A stretch of DNA of 5,755 nucleotides, taken from the NCBI GenBank assembly GCA_036557505.1, contig DATBHM010000246.1, positions 1 through 5,755 of the forward strand. Reading direction: 5' to 3'. This document shows, piece after piece, positions 4,248 to 5,755 of the stretch; the stretch's first letter is position 1, and every line of letters begins with the position of its first letter. The notes beneath the pieces were generated by a model. It searched no databases. It was not told the DNA's origin and worked only from the letters and a program-made list of their open reading frames with translations. The stretch comes from DATBHM01 sp036557505 (GTDB lineage Bacteria; Actinomycetota; UBA4738; JACQTL01). A program made the translations under genes and the position numbers.

Positions 4248-5711
4248 ATGGCCGAGCCGCCCTCCTCCGACCGGCCGACCGGCGTCTCCTTCGTCGAGAT
4301 CGACCCCCTCGCCCGCGAGCTGGGTGAGCGCTTCCGCGTGGCCGGGTTCGAGCTCCACCTCGTCGGGGGCGTGGTGCGCGACGCGCTGATGGGACGGGTT
4401 CGCGAGGACGCCGACATCGACCTGACCACCTCGGCCAAGCCGATGGACTCGGTTCGGGTGCTGCAGGGCTGGGCGGACCAGCGCTACGTGCAGGGGGCGC
4501 GGTTCGGGACTGTGGGGGCCCGCAAGGACGGGCGGCGGTTCGAGATCACGACGTTCCGCGAGGAGATGTACCCGGGCGACGACCGGCGGCCGGCGGTGAC
4601 GTTCGGGAAGGACCTGCGGACCGACCTGTCGAGGCGGGACTTCACGTTCAACGCGATGGCGGTCTCGCTGCCGGACGGCGCGTTCGAGGACCCGTTCGGC
4701 GGTGTGCGGGACCTGGCGGCGAAGCTGCTGGACACCCCGCTGGAACCGGACATCGCGTTCTCCGACGACCCGCTGCGGATGCTCCGGGCGGCGCGGTTCG
4801 TGTCGGTGCTCGGGGTGACGCCGTCGGACCGCGTGGTGGCGGCGATCGCGGGCATGCGTTCGCGGTTGGCGATCGTGTCGCGGGAACGGATCCAGACCGA
4901 GCTGAACCGCCTGCTCCTCGGGGCCGAACCGGGCCGGGGCCTCCAGCTGCTGGTGGACACCGGCCTGGCGGAGGAGTTCCTCCCGGAGCTTCCTTCGCTG
5001 GCGTTGGAACAGGACCCCGTCCACAAGCACAAGGACGTGCTGCGGCACACGTACGCGGTGGTGGAGGGGTGCGACGCGTCCGACCTGACGCTCCGGCTGG
5101 CGGCCCTGTTCCACGACGTCGGCAAGCCCCGGACCCGCGAGTACACGCCCGAGGGGGTGCAGTTCCACCATCACGAGGTGGTCGGCGCGCGGATGGCCGA
5201 ATCGCGTCTTCGCGAGCTGCGGTACCCGACGGCAGTGATCGACGACGTCAGGACGCTCATCGAGATGCACCTGCGGTTCCACGGGTACGGCGACGGGTGG
5301 AGCGACGCGGCCGTCCGGCGGTACGTCCGGGACGCGGGGCCGCTGCTCGACCGTCTGAACCAGCTCACGCGGGCCGACGTGACCACCGCGAACCTGTTCA
5401 AGGCGAAGCAGTTCCGGGCCTTGCAGGACGACCTCGAGGAACGCATCGCGCGGCTGGCCGAGGAGGAGAACCTCGACGCGATGCGGCCGGCGCTCGACGG
5501 CAACGAGATCATGGAGCACCTCGGGCTGGCGCCCGGGCCCCTGGTAGGGGAGGCGTGGAAGCACCTCATGGAGATCCGGCTGGAGCGCGGGCCGGTCCCG
5601 CGCGAGGAGGCCCTCCGGCTGCTCGACGAGTGGGCGGCCTCGAAGGGGATCGCGGTTCCCGGGGACGGCTCCCCCGGTTCCGGCGACGCCGGGAATCCGT
5701 CCGAGCGGTAG
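4248..5711 (+). CDS. cca: CCA tRNA nucleotidyltransferase with C-terminal HD domain
   Basis: A 487-residue class II nucleotidyltransferase. It adds or repairs the 3' CCA end of tRNAs in the cytoplasm using CTP and ATP. The head domain has LVGGVVRD (38-45) and the metal-binding DADID (54-58), then RRDFTFNAMA (129-138) for ribose recognition, EDPFGGVRDL (147-156), DDPLRMLRAARF (173-184), where the nucleotide-selecting EDxxR motif has D for E, and ERIQTELNRLL (213-223). A C-terminal HD phosphohydrolase domain keeps its metal ligands: H267, H289-D290 in FHDVGKP, HHHE (307-310) and D377 in RAD. This domain order is usual for actinobacterial and many other bacterial enzymes. Poly(A) polymerase, a close relative, is the alternative and cannot be excluded by sequence alone. 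The last 20 residues are a Gly/Pro/Ser-rich tail. The divergent NUDIX-DUF6049 genes that normally lie next to it are separated here by four genes. Confidence 0.96.
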   Translation: MAEPPSSDRPTGVSFVEIDPLARELGERFRVAGFELHLVGGVVRDALMGRVREDADIDLTTSAKPMDSVRVLQGWADQRYVQGARFGTVGARKDGRRFEITTFREEMYPGDDRRPAVTFGKDLRTDLSRRDFTFNAMAVSLPDGAFEDPFGGVRDLAAKLLDTPLEPDIAFSDDPLRMLRAARFVSVLGVTPSDRVVAAIAGMRSRLAIVSRERIQTELNRLLLGAEPGRGLQLLVDTGLAEEFLPELPSLALEQDPVHKHKDVLRHTYAVVEGCDASDLTLRLAALFHDVGKPRTREYTPEGVQFHHHEVVGARMAESRLRELRYPTAVIDDVRTLIEMHLRFHGYGDGWSDAAVRRYVRDAGPLLDRLNQLTRADVTTANLFKAKQFRALQDDLEERIARLAEEENLDAMRPALDGNEIMEHLGLAPGPLVGEAWKHLMEIRLERGPVPREEALRLLDEWAASKGIAVPGDGSPGSGDAGNPSER

Positions 5712-5715
5712 CCTC

Positions 5716-5720
5716 GGAGG
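5716..5720 (+). promoter_or_regulatory. Ribosome binding site of the downstream partial gene
   Basis: GGAGG lies seven bases before the ATG at 5728 and five bases after the CCA stop codon. It is one of only two strong Shine-Dalgarno sequences in the window and indicates that a further gene is translated from the same transcript. Confidence 0.75.
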
Positions 5721-5727
5721 ACTTCCC

Positions 5728-5755
5728 ATGGAGTCCCCGCGCACCGATCTCGACC
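5728..5755 (+). CDS. Start of an unidentified gene, cut by window edge
   Basis: Only nine codons are present (MESPRTDLD), too few to recognise a family. The gene is supported by the GGAGG site and by its position 16 bases after the CCA enzyme stop on the same strand, which suggests co-transcription with it. Confidence 0.6.

Noticed and set aside
4188..5744. A 518-codon open frame on the minus strand
   Set aside because: It is the antisense of the clear CCA enzyme gene. Its translation is His/Arg/Pro/Val-rich with no domain, typical of opposite-strand frames in GC-rich DNA.
1..5755. tRNA, rRNA, CRISPR, insertion sequence, prophage or toxin-antitoxin system
   Set aside because: I looked on both strands and saw no cloverleaf-like segments, regularly spaced repeats, transposase motifs, phage proteins or toxin-antitoxin gene pairs. 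The KGG gene is small but has no toxin partner.

Overview
The window is very GC-rich (roughly 70% by eye, not counted). Third codon positions are mostly G or C, and GTG starts are frequent. The strongest taxonomic clue is gene order. A CCA-adding enzyme reads rightward at the right end, and a NUDIX hydrolase plus a secreted DUF6049-type protein read leftward at the left end. In many Actinomycetota, including mycobacteria, a CCA/poly(A) polymerase gene is divergent from NUDIX, DUF6049 and murJ genes near the replication origin. I therefore read this as a chromosomal segment of an actinobacterium. The pilT gene suggests a deep-branching or environmental lineage; the class cannot be assigned from this sequence.

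Layout, left to right. (1) 1-873, minus: a DUF6049-like exported protein whose 3' part is cut by the window edge. No long minus-strand reading frame is obvious here unless the truncated frame running off base 1 is considered. (2) 953-1423, minus: NUDIX hydrolase. (3) 1420-1935, minus: a YbaK/ProX-type aminoacyl-tRNA deacylase, joined to the NUDIX gene by a 4-base GTGA overlap. (4) 2078-2281, minus: a 67-residue KGG-repeat stress protein with a strong ribosome binding site. (5) 2451-3605, plus: PilT-type retraction ATPase. (6) 3595-3960, minus: a small membrane protein with an HExxH motif, overlapping the 3' end of pilT convergently by 11 bases. (7) 4248-5711, plus: CCA tRNA nucleotidyltransferase with an HD domain. 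(8) 5728-5755, plus: the first nine codons of another gene behind a clear ribosome binding site.

The conserved ends (1, 2, 7) are tRNA-end maintenance and cell-envelope or housekeeping genes. Between them sit a tRNA quality-control enzyme, a stress protein, a pilus motor and an unknown membrane protein. They look like insertions into an old divergent locus rather than one pathway. The 169-base divergent region between the KGG gene and pilT carries several short repeats and a possible general-stress promoter. Several genes (YbaK, CCA enzyme, probably DUF6049 and the HExxH protein) lack a Shine-Dalgarno sequence and instead have a TAnnnT-like -10 box 6-11 bases before the start codon. This suggests leaderless or nearly leaderless mRNAs, which are common in actinobacteria.

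I found no tRNA, rRNA, CRISPR array, insertion sequence or phage gene. Nothing here is clearly a new biological system. The points most worth following are the regulatory structure between KGG and pilT, the altered PilT motif, and the HExxH protein.
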